From CBDCWO01 sp965223405 (GTDB lineage Bacteria > Bacteroidota > Bacteroidia > Chitinophagales > Saprospiraceae), in contig CBDCWO010000006.1 in the NCBI GenBank assembly GCA_965223405.1, forward strand, positions 6,262,001 to 6,326,000: a stretch of DNA of 64,000 bases, read 5' to 3'. Under the pieces are notes generated by a model. It searched no databases, was not told where the DNA came from, and was given only the letters and a program-made list of their open reading frames with translations. This document shows, piece after piece, positions 18,645-28,272 of this stretch; positions within the stretch are counted from its first letter, which is position 1; every line of letters starts with the position of its first letter. Both the position numbers and the translations under genes were made by a program.

Positions 18645-18674
18645 GTCTGGAAATGGATATTTCCAGGCTTTTTC
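18645..18674 (+). terminator. Rho-independent terminator after the sigma/DUF4252 operon
   Basis: GTCTGGAAAT pairs with ATTTCCAGGC (10 bp including one G-T pair) around a 4-nt GGAT loop, followed by a T-run. It lies 31 nt after the second DUF4252 gene and before the next VPS10 gene. Confidence 0.75.
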
Positions 18675-18704
18675 TAATTTTAGGTCTTTATAAAGCCTAT
18701 AATA

Positions 18705-21590
18705 ATGAAAAAACTTGCCTTCTTCCTGAGTTTCCTGCTTACAATAGTTACTTATAGTCAAGAATATCCTCCTTCTACCCCGGCCTCTGATCGGATGTTA
18801 AATGAAACGATTAAAAATAAGCTAAAAGCTGCATCGATTGCCCATAACATTCCATTCAAATGTATCGGACCAACGGTGTTCAGTGGCAGGGTCGTAGACC
18901 TGGATGTTAGTCCGGATGATCCTTCCCATTTTTATGTGGCTTATGCCTCTGGAGGGCTTTGGAAAACCACCAATAATGGAATCACATTCGAGCCTCTGTT
19001 TGATCATGAATTAGTCATGACTATCGGAGATATTGCCGTTGATTGGAAGCATAACATTATTTGGGTAGGAACCGGAGAAAACAACTCAAGCAGGTCTTCC
19101 TATTCCGGAACAGGCATATATAAAAGCGTGGATGGAGGTAAGTCTTGGCAGCATAAAGGACTTGCCGAAAGCCACCATATTGGCAGGATTATTATCAATC
19201 CTAGAAATCCTGACCAACTGTGGGTTGCAGTGTTGGGGCATTTGTATACTGCCAATCCCGAGCGGGGGGTATATAGTTCAACGGATGGAGGGGATACCTG
19301 GTCTCAAGCTTTATACGTGGACGAAAACACTGGTGCCATTGACTTAATAGCAGAGGCTGGAAATCCAAAAACCCTATATGCTGCAATGTGGCAAAGAGAT
19401 AGAAAAGCCTGGAACTTTGTAGAATCGGGACCTGGTTCAGGAATCTATAAATCCACAAACTGGGGTAAAAGCTGGACTAAAATGACAACCTCAGAGAGTG
19501 GATTTCCGGTTGGTGAAGGAGTAGGTCGAATAGGCCTGGATGTACACTCATCAGGGCGAAAGCACATTCTTTATGCCCTTTTGGATAACTATTTTCGCCG
19601 TCCTCCTGAAGAGGATGATTCCGATGAGGACCTTACCAAGGATGATCTCAGGAATATGTCTAAGAATGATTTTCTGGAATTAGAAGAGGCCAAAATATCG
19701 GAGTACTTAACTCAAAATCGATTTCCAAAAAAATACACCGTAAAATCCATCAACAAAATGGTCCGGGAAGATGAAATACTCCCTGTTGCCTTAGTGGAAT
19801 TTATTGAAAATGCAAATTCTTTACTGTTCGACACCCCGGTTAAGGGTGCCGAAGTCTATATGTCCGAAGATGGTGGAAAATCATGGCAAAAAACACATAA
19901 CGACTATCTGGAGTCCGTATATAATTCTTATGGTTATTATTTTGGACAAATAAGAGTAGCCCCTACGAATCCCGATATTCTGTATATCATGGGAGTCCCC
20001 ATTTTGAGATCAGATGATCGAGGTAGAACCTGGAAAAGCATTAATGGCGATAATGTACATGTTGACCATCACGCATTGTGGGTGAATCCCCGTCGTCCTG
20101 GTCACTTGATTCTAGGAAATGATGGCGGTATTAACATTAGTTACGATAATGGTGAGAACTGGAATAAATGCAATTCACCCAGCGTTGGACAATTTTACCA
20201 TATCGCAGTGGACCTTGCCAAACCTTATAATGTATATGGTGGATTACAAGACAACGGGGTATGGTATGGACCGCATACCAATCAACCAAGTACCAGATGG
20301 CATAGCTCCGGGAGGTATCCCTTTCAGGGTTTAATTGGTGGAGATGGCATGCAAACGGTTATTGATAATCGAGACCAGATAACGGTTTATACAGGATCAC
20401 AATTTGGCAATTACTCAAGAATCAATCGGAAGACTGGAAAAAGACAGAGAATCACTCCTCAACATGAACTGGGAGACAGGCCTTATCGATGGAATTGGCA
20501 GGCCCCTATCTTATTATCTCCCCATAATCAAGACATCGTATACTTTGGCTCGAATTTTCTACACCGTTCTTTCAATCGGGGAGATGATTTTGATATTATC
20601 TCAGGGGATCTTACCACCGGCGGGATTAAAGGCGATGTGGCCTATTCAACACTTACCACAATTGACGAATCGAAAATCCAATTCGGCTTAATCTACACGG
20701 GAAGTGACGATGGATTGATTCATATGACTCCGGATGGGGGCGTCACCTGGCATTTAATCAGTAATGAACTTCCTCAAAAGATGTGGATTTCGAGGGTACA
20801 GGCATCAAGTCACCATGTAGACCGTGTCTATGTGTGTTTAAACGGATACCGATGGGATGATTTCAATGCCTACTTATACAAATCAGAGAACCGGGGAAAG
20901 TCATGGACCAGAATCGGTACAGATTTACCCTTTGAACCCATAAACGTGATCAAAGAGGATCCTGAAAATGAAGATCTGCTCTATGTAGGTACCGATCATG
21001 GTGTTTATATTTCCTTGGATCAAGGTGAGCATTTCATGACTATCGGACAAGAAGTTCCGGCCGCCCCTGTACATGACCTGGTCATTCATCCCAGAGAAAA
21101 GGACCTGCTGATCGGTACTCATGGACGATCTATCTATTTGGGAAATGTGGCTCACCTTCAGCAGTTGAATCGAGATTATTTGAACCAGGATCTCCTGGTG
21201 TTTGAAGTAGATAAAGTTAGTCATAGTTCCAGATGGGGCACTCAATTTGCCAGTTGGAGGGAACCTTTTACTCCAAAAGTTCAAATTCCCGTCTTCACTC
21301 CAACACCGCAAACTGCAAGCCTAAAAATCGCTATGGATGAAATAGTTGCTTACTCGGAAACACTGGAATTAAAAAAGGGGATCCAAATGGTACCTTACGG
21401 ACTGACTCTTGATCCTCAAAAAGTACAAGCTCTTCAAGAGCAGATTAATAGTTCAAGTGATGAGGACGAAGATAAGAAACTTGAGTTAGAGGTAGCAGAT
21501 GATGGTAACTACTATTTACCTAAGGGTACCTATACCCTATCCATAATGATTGGGGATACGGAAAAAAGCACCAAATTAGTGATCGATTAA
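18705..21590 (+). CDS. Exported VPS10/sortilin-type BNR-repeat protein (second)
   Basis: 961 residues with a signal peptide ending near TYSQ (residue 19) and many Asp-box motifs (SVDGGKSW, STDGGDTW, SEDGGKSW, NRGKSW). The core is the same propeller as the protein at 12864, with an acidic inserted stretch near residue 300 (EEDDSDEDLTKDD) and no helical tail. It is separated from the sigma-factor operon by a terminator, so it is probably transcribed on its own. Whether it is a sigma-factor target or a hydrolase cannot be decided from the sequence. Confidence 0.82.
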   Translation: MKKLAFFLSFLLTIVTYSQEYPPSTPASDRMLNETIKNKLKAASIAHNIPFKCIGPTVFSGRVVDLDVSPDDPSHFYVAYASGGLWKTTNNGITFEPLFDHELVMTIGDIAVDWKHNIIWVGTGENNSSRSSYSGTGIYKSVDGGKSWQHKGLAESHHIGRIIINPRNPDQLWVAVLGHLYTANPERGVYSSTDGGDTWSQALYVDENTGAIDLIAEAGNPKTLYAAMWQRDRKAWNFVESGPGSGIYKSTNWGKSWTKMTTSESGFPVGEGVGRIGLDVHSSGRKHILYALLDNYFRRPPEEDDSDEDLTKDDLRNMSKNDFLELEEAKISEYLTQNRFPKKYTVKSINKMVREDEILPVALVEFIENANSLLFDTPVKGAEVYMSEDGGKSWQKTHNDYLESVYNSYGYYFGQIRVAPTNPDILYIMGVPILRSDDRGRTWKSINGDNVHVDHHALWVNPRRPGHLILGNDGGINISYDNGENWNKCNSPSVGQFYHIAVDLAKPYNVYGGLQDNGVWYGPHTNQPSTRWHSSGRYPFQGLIGGDGMQTVIDNRDQITVYTGSQFGNYSRINRKTGKRQRITPQHELGDRPYRWNWQAPILLSPHNQDIVYFGSNFLHRSFNRGDDFDIISGDLTTGGIKGDVAYSTLTTIDESKIQFGLIYTGSDDGLIHMTPDGGVTWHLISNELPQKMWISRVQASSHHVDRVYVCLNGYRWDDFNAYLYKSENRGKSWTRIGTDLPFEPINVIKEDPENEDLLYVGTDHGVYISLDQGEHFMTIGQEVPAAPVHDLVIHPREKDLLIGTHGRSIYLGNVAHLQQLNRDYLNQDLLVFEVDKVSHSSRWGTQFASWREPFTPKVQIPVFTPTPQTASLKIAMDEIVAYSETLELKKGIQMVPYGLTLDPQKVQALQEQINSSSDEDEDKKLELEVADDGNYYLPKGTYTLSIMIGDTEKSTKLVID

Positions 21591-21667
21591 AGTTTCATCA
21601 TTTCCCCGAGTCTTGATTCAATGACTCCTGTGTTCCGCTATTCACAGGAATTAAAGCAACTGAAGGA

Positions 21668-23362
21668 TTATTCAATAATTCTGGATCCTTCAAACAGGCA
21701 ATTTAAATTTGGATCAATATATACCGGAGTATCAGGATCTACACTGAAAACTTCTTTTCCATCAGTCATCTTCAATAGCTTAATCTTATCATCAACCCTG
21801 ATCTGAATAGGCATGATAAAAGGATCCTGTGACTGGGATTTCCACGATAGATGTAATTCATCACCCTTTCTCTCTACATTTAAAATGGGTAATTCAGGCC
21901 GTCTTAAGTATGTTGAAAAAAACCAATCCAGGGATTTTCCATAAATATCCTCAGCGAGACTAATAAAATCTCTGGTACTTGCAAATCGAGTTTGAGATCC
22001 ATCGGTGACTTTTTCCAATTTGGGATCAGGATAACACATTCTCCTGAGTAACAAAAAGAATTTTTCATCTCCCATTAAGAATCGTAAACTCTGCAAGACC
22101 CAAGCACCTTTACTAAAAAACCGGGTTTTATAGATTTCACCAATAGTTTGAATTTTATTTGGGGCAACAGTCATATTTAAAGAAGAACTTAACATTCTTG
22201 AAAAATATCTGGTAAGTCCTTTCGCTCCTTCTTTATGCTCCATGTAAAGCGCTTGCATATAACCATCAAAGGATTCATGGATCCACATATCTCGCCAATC
22301 CGAGCAGGTTACTAGGTTACCCCACCATTCATGCCCTAATTCATGATGATGTAACCAATCAAACCCATAGTCTAAACCATTTCTTGTATTATTAAAGTTT
22401 GCACCGTAAGCAATAATGGTCTGATGTTCCATTCCCAAATGTGGAGTTTGAGCTACCCCATATTTATCTGCTCTAAACGGATAGGGTCCGAGAATTTTCT
22501 CATAAAATTTCAGATGATCCAAAATCTCTGGAAATAACTTTTTTCCCTTTTCATAATCCTCTGGTAAAACCCAAAATGTTACCGGGTAAACACTGCCATC
22601 TATACAGTCCAATTCACCTTCAATAGTACGATAAGGGGCAATATTCAGTGCTACATTATAAGTATTGATTGGATTGGATACAAACCAATGGAATGTGGTG
22701 GTTTCATCACTATGTGACTCCACCTGCATCAATTTTCCATTGGAAGCTGCGATTAGATTTGATGGCACGCGGACATGGATTCTCATAGAATCAGGTTCAT
22801 CGCTTACATGGTCTTTACTGGGCCACCAAATATCGGATCCATTCAACTGGCATGAAGTGGCAATCCAAGGTTCTCCACTTGCTGTTTTTTCCCACGTGAA
22901 TCCACCATCCCAAGGTGGTCGGGGGGCTATTCTAGGGATACCTTCGTAAGCAATCGATACCGTCAAATGCTCACCGGGTTGATAGGTTTGGGTTAGATCT
23001 ATCCAAACCTTTCCAGGATGATCCCGTTGCCTTTGGAAAAAAGCAGGCTTTTCCATGTTATCAATATGTCTTGAAATACTATTGACCTGGAACAACGTAT
23101 CCAGATCAATTTCCAGCACATCCATTGGATGCACGAATGTAACTTTCATTAATACTTCCCCCTTGATAGATTCATTTTCAGGGAAAACCTGTACACTCAG
23201 ATCATAATAATCCACATCGTAAGCGGCTTGTTTAGCAGTGAGTATTCCCCCGGAATCGTAAATAGCAGATTGCGTCAGAATCCTGCTGAACGGTACCAAA
23301 AATAATACAAATATTAGGGTGATGTTTATTGGTAAATACCATTGAAATTTCGCAATTTTCAT
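21668..23362 (-). CDS. Exported M1-family zinc aminopeptidase
   Basis: 564 residues with an N-terminal hydrophobic leader. The zinc site is HELGHEWWGN (HExxH, near residues 341-345), with the third ligand Glu about 20 residues later in WIHESFDGYMQ. The substrate-binding stretch is GMEHQT in place of the canonical GAMEN. The C-terminal ARM-like domain of long M1 enzymes is absent; after the catalytic domain the protein ends in a short beta-rich part. It should remove N-terminal residues from peptides outside the cytoplasm. It is convergent with the VPS10 gene at 18705. Confidence 0.88.
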   Translation of the reverse strand: MKIAKFQWYLPINITLIFVLFLVPFSRILTQSAIYDSGGILTAKQAAYDVDYYDLSVQVFPENESIKGEVLMKVTFVHPMDVLEIDLDTLFQVNSISRHIDNMEKPAFFQRQRDHPGKVWIDLTQTYQPGEHLTVSIAYEGIPRIAPRPPWDGGFTWEKTASGEPWIATSCQLNGSDIWWPSKDHVSDEPDSMRIHVRVPSNLIAASNGKLMQVESHSDETTTFHWFVSNPINTYNVALNIAPYRTIEGELDCIDGSVYPVTFWVLPEDYEKGKKLFPEILDHLKFYEKILGPYPFRADKYGVAQTPHLGMEHQTIIAYGANFNNTRNGLDYGFDWLHHHELGHEWWGNLVTCSDWRDMWIHESFDGYMQALYMEHKEGAKGLTRYFSRMLSSSLNMTVAPNKIQTIGEIYKTRFFSKGAWVLQSLRFLMGDEKFFLLLRRMCYPDPKLEKVTDGSQTRFASTRDFISLAEDIYGKSLDWFFSTYLRRPELPILNVERKGDELHLSWKSQSQDPFIMPIQIRVDDKIKLLKMTDGKEVFSVDPDTPVYIDPNLNCLFEGSRIIE

Positions 23363-23622
23363 TCGGATGTGATTTGATTTCTTGAATTAAGTTGCATAAG
23401 ATTTAGTTGACCAATTCTAATAATAAGCAATTTTCCATTCATAATTTAGGAGAAAGAAATTTTTGTTATTTGTGAAGCAATAGATATGATTTGGACATTT
23501 AGGATCGACCCTGCATAAATTATTGTTTTAGTGATTCGACTATAAGTATAGTTCATTGCCGAGTGAATTAGTATTTCGATTTGGTTATGAAACCATTAAG
23601 TGAGTGATTTATTTTGAATTTT

Positions 23623-23630
23623 TAACTTTG
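23623..23630 (+). promoter_or_regulatory. -7 box (TAACTTTG) five bases before a start codon
   Basis: Matches TAnnTTTG and ends 5 nt before the ATG at 23636, so the transcript would have almost no leader. The same geometry occurs at 39662 and 63523. Confidence 0.5.
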
Positions 23631-23635
23631 CTCAA

Positions 23636-24607
23636 ATGGAACCAATACTGCAGAGTGAAGAATTTCAGAAAGGATTAAAGAACAATGACCTTCCTCTTTT
23701 AAAGCAAGTACCAAAAACTGATTTACATTGCCATGCAAATCTGTCCGTACGGCGGTCTGATCTGGAAGTGTTTGCTGGGCAAAAGATTCCGGCTCCACCG
23801 ACAAGATTTCCGGAATTTATCGATTTCATAAATTATATTAATCACCAGATTAAACCCCATAATCATTTCTCTGAAGGAATAAAATATTGTACCAAGCAAG
23901 CCATTCAAACGGCTATTGAAGATGGAATCGTTCATCTCGAAATGAGTGTTGATACACAGTTTATTGCCATGTTTCCTTCAGTACAAGATTTTATCGAATT
24001 TGTATCCCTCTGTGTAGAAGCCAACAAGAAAAAGATCCACTTTCTGCCTGAGATAGGAATTAAGAGAACACTCCCTATCAAAGAAATGGAGCGTTTGGTT
24101 ATACCTCTTATAGAATCAGGAGTCTTCAAATGCATTGATCTATACGACGATGAAACCAAAGGGCACCTCCCAGATATTCGACCAATATTTCAATATGCAA
24201 AAAAAGCAGGGCTCAAACTAAAAGCTCATGCAGGCGAGTTCAAAGAGGCCAAATATGTAGCGCATATCATAGAAATACTGGAACTGGATGCCGTCCAGCA
24301 TGGAATCAGCGCCATCGAAGACCATGGTGTGGTTCAATTTCTGGCTCAAATACAAATCCCACTTAATATCACTCCTACCAGCAATGTGGTCCTGGGTAGA
24401 GCAGAAAGTCTATCCACGCACCCCATCAAAACTCTCTTCGATAATGGGGTAATCGTAACGATCAATTCTGATGACCTACTCATTTTTGATAAATCGGTTA
24501 ATCAGGAATATTTGCAACTCTATCAACAAGGAGTATTCAGTGCTGATGAACTAGATCTCATTAGGTTAAATGGGTTAAAAAGCTTGGCTGAAATTACACC
24601 TTCTTAA
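23636..24607 (+). CDS. Adenosine deaminase-family hydrolase
   Basis: 323 residues. Metal- and substrate-binding motifs of the family appear in order: KTDLHCHANL (His31, His33), KAHAGE near residue 200, the QHGIS histidine near 222, and ITINSDD-type aspartates near 280. It should deaminate adenosine or a related purine in the cytoplasm. The N-terminal region is compact and there is no signal peptide. It may use nucleosides imported by the CNT transporter at 4.6 kb, but that link is only thematic. Confidence 0.85.
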   Translation: MEPILQSEEFQKGLKNNDLPLLKQVPKTDLHCHANLSVRRSDLEVFAGQKIPAPPTRFPEFIDFINYINHQIKPHNHFSEGIKYCTKQAIQTAIEDGIVHLEMSVDTQFIAMFPSVQDFIEFVSLCVEANKKKIHFLPEIGIKRTLPIKEMERLVIPLIESGVFKCIDLYDDETKGHLPDIRPIFQYAKKAGLKLKAHAGEFKEAKYVAHIIEILELDAVQHGISAIEDHGVVQFLAQIQIPLNITPTSNVVLGRAESLSTHPIKTLFDNGVIVTINSDDLLIFDKSVNQEYLQLYQQGVFSADELDLIRLNGLKSLAEITPS

Positions 24608-24718
24608 CCAGGAAATAAAGTCGAAGATTCTTCTTCGATACGAACCATTTTCAATTGGCATATATATTAATAGCCCGAATTTTTAAAAGTGAAAAGGTAT
24701 TATTACTGCAGTGACAAA

Positions 24719-24852
24719 GGTAGGATAATCGATTATCTGAAAAATCAAGAAGGTCATCATCACAAAAATCATTCAAAGAAGATTATTTCTCTTTCCTAAA
24801 TCTATTTGAAATCGGATACAAAGATGAATAGGTCTTCGATTTTATGTATTGA
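24719..24852 (+). pseudogene. C-terminal remnant of a Y1 (IS200/RAYT-like) transposase
   Basis: One frame reads RIIDYLKNQEGHHHK and, after a single-base shift, the next reads KSFKEDYFSFLNLFEIGY and then, past an in-frame TAG, VFDFMY-stop. This order (helix, NQ-x-x-HHKK, SF-x-E-x-Y-x-x-F-L, E-x-x-Y, Y-x-x-x-F) is the tail of REP-associated tyrosine transposases. The catalytic part is gone. Two REP-type hairpins lie immediately downstream. The rest of this 469-bp gene-free gap shows nothing recognisable. Confidence 0.65.
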
Positions 24853-24867
24853 ATTAGATCTCTCATT

Positions 24868-24884
24868 CGACCCCGAAGGGGTCG
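24868..24884. repeat. REP-type palindrome 1
   Basis: CGACCCC-gaa-GGGGTCG is a perfect 7-bp stem with a 3-nt loop, 16 nt after the transposase remnant. Confidence 0.7.
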
Positions 24885-24916
24885 GTCCGGTAATCCCTTG
24901 CACTTCTAGCGTATTT

Positions 24917-24933
24917 TGACCCCGCTGGGGTCA
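24917..24933. repeat. REP-type palindrome 2
   Basis: TGACCCC-gct-GGGGTCA has the same core stem as the palindrome 49 bp upstream, with compensating changes at the outer pair, as expected for a repeated extragenic palindrome family. Confidence 0.7.
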
Positions 24934-25076
24934 TTAATCCACTCCTATGTCTTCAAAATAAGAATTAACCAAAACACCCTGAGAGACTTATAAGTTAAGC
25001 GTTAGCTAAGGAGTTGCACAGATTCGCTTTTGGCTATAATTTACTTTTCCATAAATACTAGCGCTTAGGACATAAA

Positions 25077-25943
25077 TTAAAACTCCTCGATCAATACCCC
25101 CATCTTCCCCATTTGGTAATCCCGGATAGCTTGCATTATTTCGGTTTGACTGCTCATAACAAAGGGTCCATATTGATTGACCGGTTCACCCAGGGGCCTA
25201 CCAGCTAGAAGAACTGCCTGGGAATCCGCTTTCGCTCGTAGTGTGATGTTTTTTCCTTGATCGTCTAAAACAGCCATTTGTTTGATTAAAACTTCCTTTC
25301 CATTAATTTCAAATGATCCATGCAGTACATAAATCAGAGCGTATAAGGAAGTATCCAAAGTCAAATCGATTCTTCCACCGCTGCGAGCATATATCTGTGC
25401 AGTGGTAACACGGGTCACCTCTTGAATAGGACCTTCGATGTTATTTATAACACCACTGACAATCAGCAGTTTAATTAGGTTATCTTCGCTTAATAATTTA
25501 GGTGTATCTTGCTCGGGCAAATTATAGTATTTGGGTTGATCCATTTTATGAATGATGGGAGAATTTACCCAAAATTGAATTAACTCGAGTGTGCCTCCCC
25601 GTTCAGCAATTTCTGACGCAGGTCTTTCGGAATGTACGATACCCATGCCGGCATTCATCCACTGTGTACCTCCCTGTGACACCGTACCCGTGTTTCCCCT
25701 TGAGTCCCGGTGTTCGATAATTCCTTCATAAATAAAGGTGACCGGGCTAAAGCCACGATGCGGGTGTGGTCCTACACCTACCTCTTTTTGTCGTTGCCCA
25801 CCGGCAAATTTCTGCTTCCAGTGGTGAATGAGTAAAAAAGGATCCCGATGCCTGAACAAACCGACTGGTAAAGCCTGATCAATTCTGATTCCACCCATAT
25901 CGATTGGTTCGGCTTGAATTATAGTATTGACCTTTTTCATCAA
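25077..25943 (-). CDS. Pirin-family protein (cupin)
   Basis: 288 residues of bicupin fold. The N-terminal metal site is visible as VGPHPHRGFSPVTFIYEG (two His), then EHRDSRGN and MNAGMGIVHSE carrying the remaining ligands. A C-terminal cupin begins near residue 165 and ends with GEPVNQYGPFVMSS. Some bacterial pirins have quercetinase activity and others act as regulators, so no specific substrate is claimed. Monocistronic, with gaps of more than 450 bp on both sides. Confidence 0.9.
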   Translation of the reverse strand: MMKKVNTIIQAEPIDMGGIRIDQALPVGLFRHRDPFLLIHHWKQKFAGGQRQKEVGVGPHPHRGFSPVTFIYEGIIEHRDSRGNTGTVSQGGTQWMNAGMGIVHSERPASEIAERGGTLELIQFWVNSPIIHKMDQPKYYNLPEQDTPKLLSEDNLIKLLIVSGVINNIEGPIQEVTRVTTAQIYARSGGRIDLTLDTSLYALIYVLHGSFEINGKEVLIKQMAVLDDQGKNITLRAKADSQAVLLAGRPLGEPVNQYGPFVMSSQTEIMQAIRDYQMGKMGVLIEEF

Positions 25944-26416
25944 TTATTTTAATGGTAACAACCATCAATACTGCTATTTGTTTAAACAAGTTCAACCAGA
26001 ACTAATGCGTAATCTCGATTTTCCAGGATAATGGATCCGGCGACACAAAAGTTCATTAAAAAACTCACTGAAAAAGCAATATGACTTTATCATTAGCGCC
26101 AACACGTGATTTGAAAGAATTCAATGCGCAGAATCATTGCTCATGTTATTGATGGTAACACCAGTCCTGAAAAAATCAACCATATGGCTATCTGTTCACG
26201 AGATTTATGAATTAAGAGCTTATCAACTATTATGAATGGATTGTTATCATGAATTTTTCTATGACCACCGAGTGACCTCAAGTCCAATTATAACATCATG
26301 GACATTTTGTTTGAGCAGGGATTTTAATTAAGTCATTTAAAATCGTCTTTATAATTAAGATTAAATCGTATAATTATGGTCGAAATGAGATTTGACAGAC
26401 CAACTAACTATTAGAT
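25944..26416. other. Gene-free gap between pirin and the symporter gene
   Basis: 473 bp with no open frame of useful length, no hairpin with a T-run and no recognisable promoter box. Short translated stretches on the plus strand (near 26030-26250) faintly resemble a broken helix-turn-helix protein, too weakly to annotate. Confidence 0.4.
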
Positions 26417-28249
26417 ATGGATATCACCGCTTTAGACTATTCCATTATAATTATATTCTTTTCTATTGTTCTTGCTATTGGTATTTATGTATCCAAAAGA
26501 TCAGGTAAGAATACCTCCGAGTATTTCTTATCAGGTAGAAGCATGCCTTGGTGGTTGTTAGGATTTTCAATGGTAGCTACTACTTTTTCAACTGATACCC
26601 CAAATTTAGTTACCGATATTGTAAGAAGTAATGGCGTATCCGGCAATTGGGTTTGGTGGGCATTTTTATTGACCGGATTATCCACGGTATTCATTTATGC
26701 AAAACTTTGGCGTAGATCAGATGTGCTGACGGATATGGAATTTTACGAATTGCGATATGGAGGCAAGGCAGCGCGTTTCCTGCGAGGGTTTCGATCTGTG
26801 TACTTGGGATTGTTTTTTAACATAATTACCATATCAGCAGTAAATTTGGCCGCTATTAAAATAGCCGGTATCATGCTGGGGTTGTCTCCCTTGGAAACAG
26901 TAATCATTGGAGGCTTAATCACGGTGATTTTTAGTGCGGTCGGAGGATTCAGAGGAGTGGTCTACACCGACTTTTTACTATTTTTTGTAGCCATTGTTGG
27001 AGCAATTGGGGCGGCATACTATCTGGTAAACATCCCTGAAGTAGGTGGTATATCCAATATGATTACTCATGAAAATGTGGCTGGAAAATTATCCATATTA
27101 CCTGATTTTTCAGACAAAGAAGCTTTGATTGCTATCTTGATTATTCCACTTGCAGTACAATGGTGGAGCTCATGGTACCCTGGCGCGGAACCCGGAGGTG
27201 GAGGATATATCGCTCAAAGGATGTTGGCCGCTAAGAATGAAAATCATGCTATCGCCTCAACTTTCTTCTTCAATATTATGCATTATGCTCTACGTCCCTG
27301 GCCCTGGATATTGGTAGCATTGGCATCGATGATCGTATTTCCGGATGTGGCAAGCATACAAGAAGCATTTCCTAATATTGATGAGAGCAAGCTCGGAAAT
27401 GATCTAGCCTACTCCGCTATGCTTACTAAATTACCAAGTGGCTTGTTGGGGTTGGTATTGGCGTCATTAGGAGCTGCGTATATGAGTACGGTCTCTACGC
27501 AGTTGAACTGGGGTTCTTCCTATATAGTCAATGATTTTTATTTACAACAAATCCGTCCAAAGGCTTCGGAAAAAGAGCTAGTCAATATTGGCCGTTTATC
27601 TACCGTATTACTTATGGTGCTTAGTGCAATATTGGCCCTGTTACTTACCAATGCCAAACAATTATTCGACATTCTGCTAATGTTTGGAGCTGGAACCGGT
27701 CTCGTTTATATTCTTAGGTGGTTTTGGTGGAGAATAAATGCGTGGAGTGAGATTTCGGTAATGTTCGCTGCGGCTTTTGTCAGCCTTTTCCTTACCTTTT
27801 CCTCCTTTGGATATTCTCTTTTTGGCTATACGGACAATACCGGAAATGCCATCGGAGGTGTATTTGAACCCTGGGTACGATTCCCAACAATAGTACTGAT
27901 CACCAGCATCATTTGGATTGTGGTAACCTACATGACCAAACCAGAAAAAAAGGAAACTTTGATACGGTTTTACAAAAAAACGCACCCGGGAGGACCAGGC
28001 TGGGAAAAGATTGTCAGTGAAGCCAGAGCAAACGGTGTTGACCTCGGTGACGAGGATAAACGATGGTCCGTTCCCTCTGGCATACTGGCCATGATATTAG
28101 GTTGCATACTGGTCTATAGCTGTATGTTTGCCACGGGTAATTGGATTTATGGTAATGTAATGTTAGCCAGCGGACTAACTGTGTCCGCCATAATTTCCGC
28201 AGTTTTATTGGCAAAAGTTTGGAATCGGTTGAAAGAGGAAATAATATAA
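26417..28249 (+). CDS. Sodium:solute symporter family transporter
   Basis: 610 residues with about 14 hydrophobic segments and the SSS-family features SEYFLSGRSMPWWLLGFSMVATTFSTDTP (residues about 35-63) and TMEFYELRYG-like DMEFYELRYGG near 105. The conserved SSYIVNDFY segment near residue 370 lies in the sodium-site region. It imports an organic solute with sodium; sugars, amino acids, nucleobases and sialic acid are all substrates in the family and none can be chosen here. It is longer than the core because of extra C-terminal helices. Confidence 0.88.
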   Translation: MDITALDYSIIIIFFSIVLAIGIYVSKRSGKNTSEYFLSGRSMPWWLLGFSMVATTFSTDTPNLVTDIVRSNGVSGNWVWWAFLLTGLSTVFIYAKLWRRSDVLTDMEFYELRYGGKAARFLRGFRSVYLGLFFNIITISAVNLAAIKIAGIMLGLSPLETVIIGGLITVIFSAVGGFRGVVYTDFLLFFVAIVGAIGAAYYLVNIPEVGGISNMITHENVAGKLSILPDFSDKEALIAILIIPLAVQWWSSWYPGAEPGGGGYIAQRMLAAKNENHAIASTFFFNIMHYALRPWPWILVALASMIVFPDVASIQEAFPNIDESKLGNDLAYSAMLTKLPSGLLGLVLASLGAAYMSTVSTQLNWGSSYIVNDFYLQQIRPKASEKELVNIGRLSTVLLMVLSAILALLLTNAKQLFDILLMFGAGTGLVYILRWFWWRINAWSEISVMFAAAFVSLFLTFSSFGYSLFGYTDNTGNAIGGVFEPWVRFPTIVLITSIIWIVVTYMTKPEKKETLIRFYKKTHPGGPGWEKIVSEARANGVDLGDEDKRWSVPSGILAMILGCILVYSCMFATGNWIYGNVMLASGLTVSAIISAVLLAKVWNRLKEEII

Positions 28250-28272
28250 GACTGGTATAATTACCGGTGGAG

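Noticed and set aside
26030..26250. Possible decayed AraC-type gene between pirin and the symporter
   Set aside because: Fragments in several frames only vaguely resemble a helix-turn-helix protein; no conserved motif could be pinned down.
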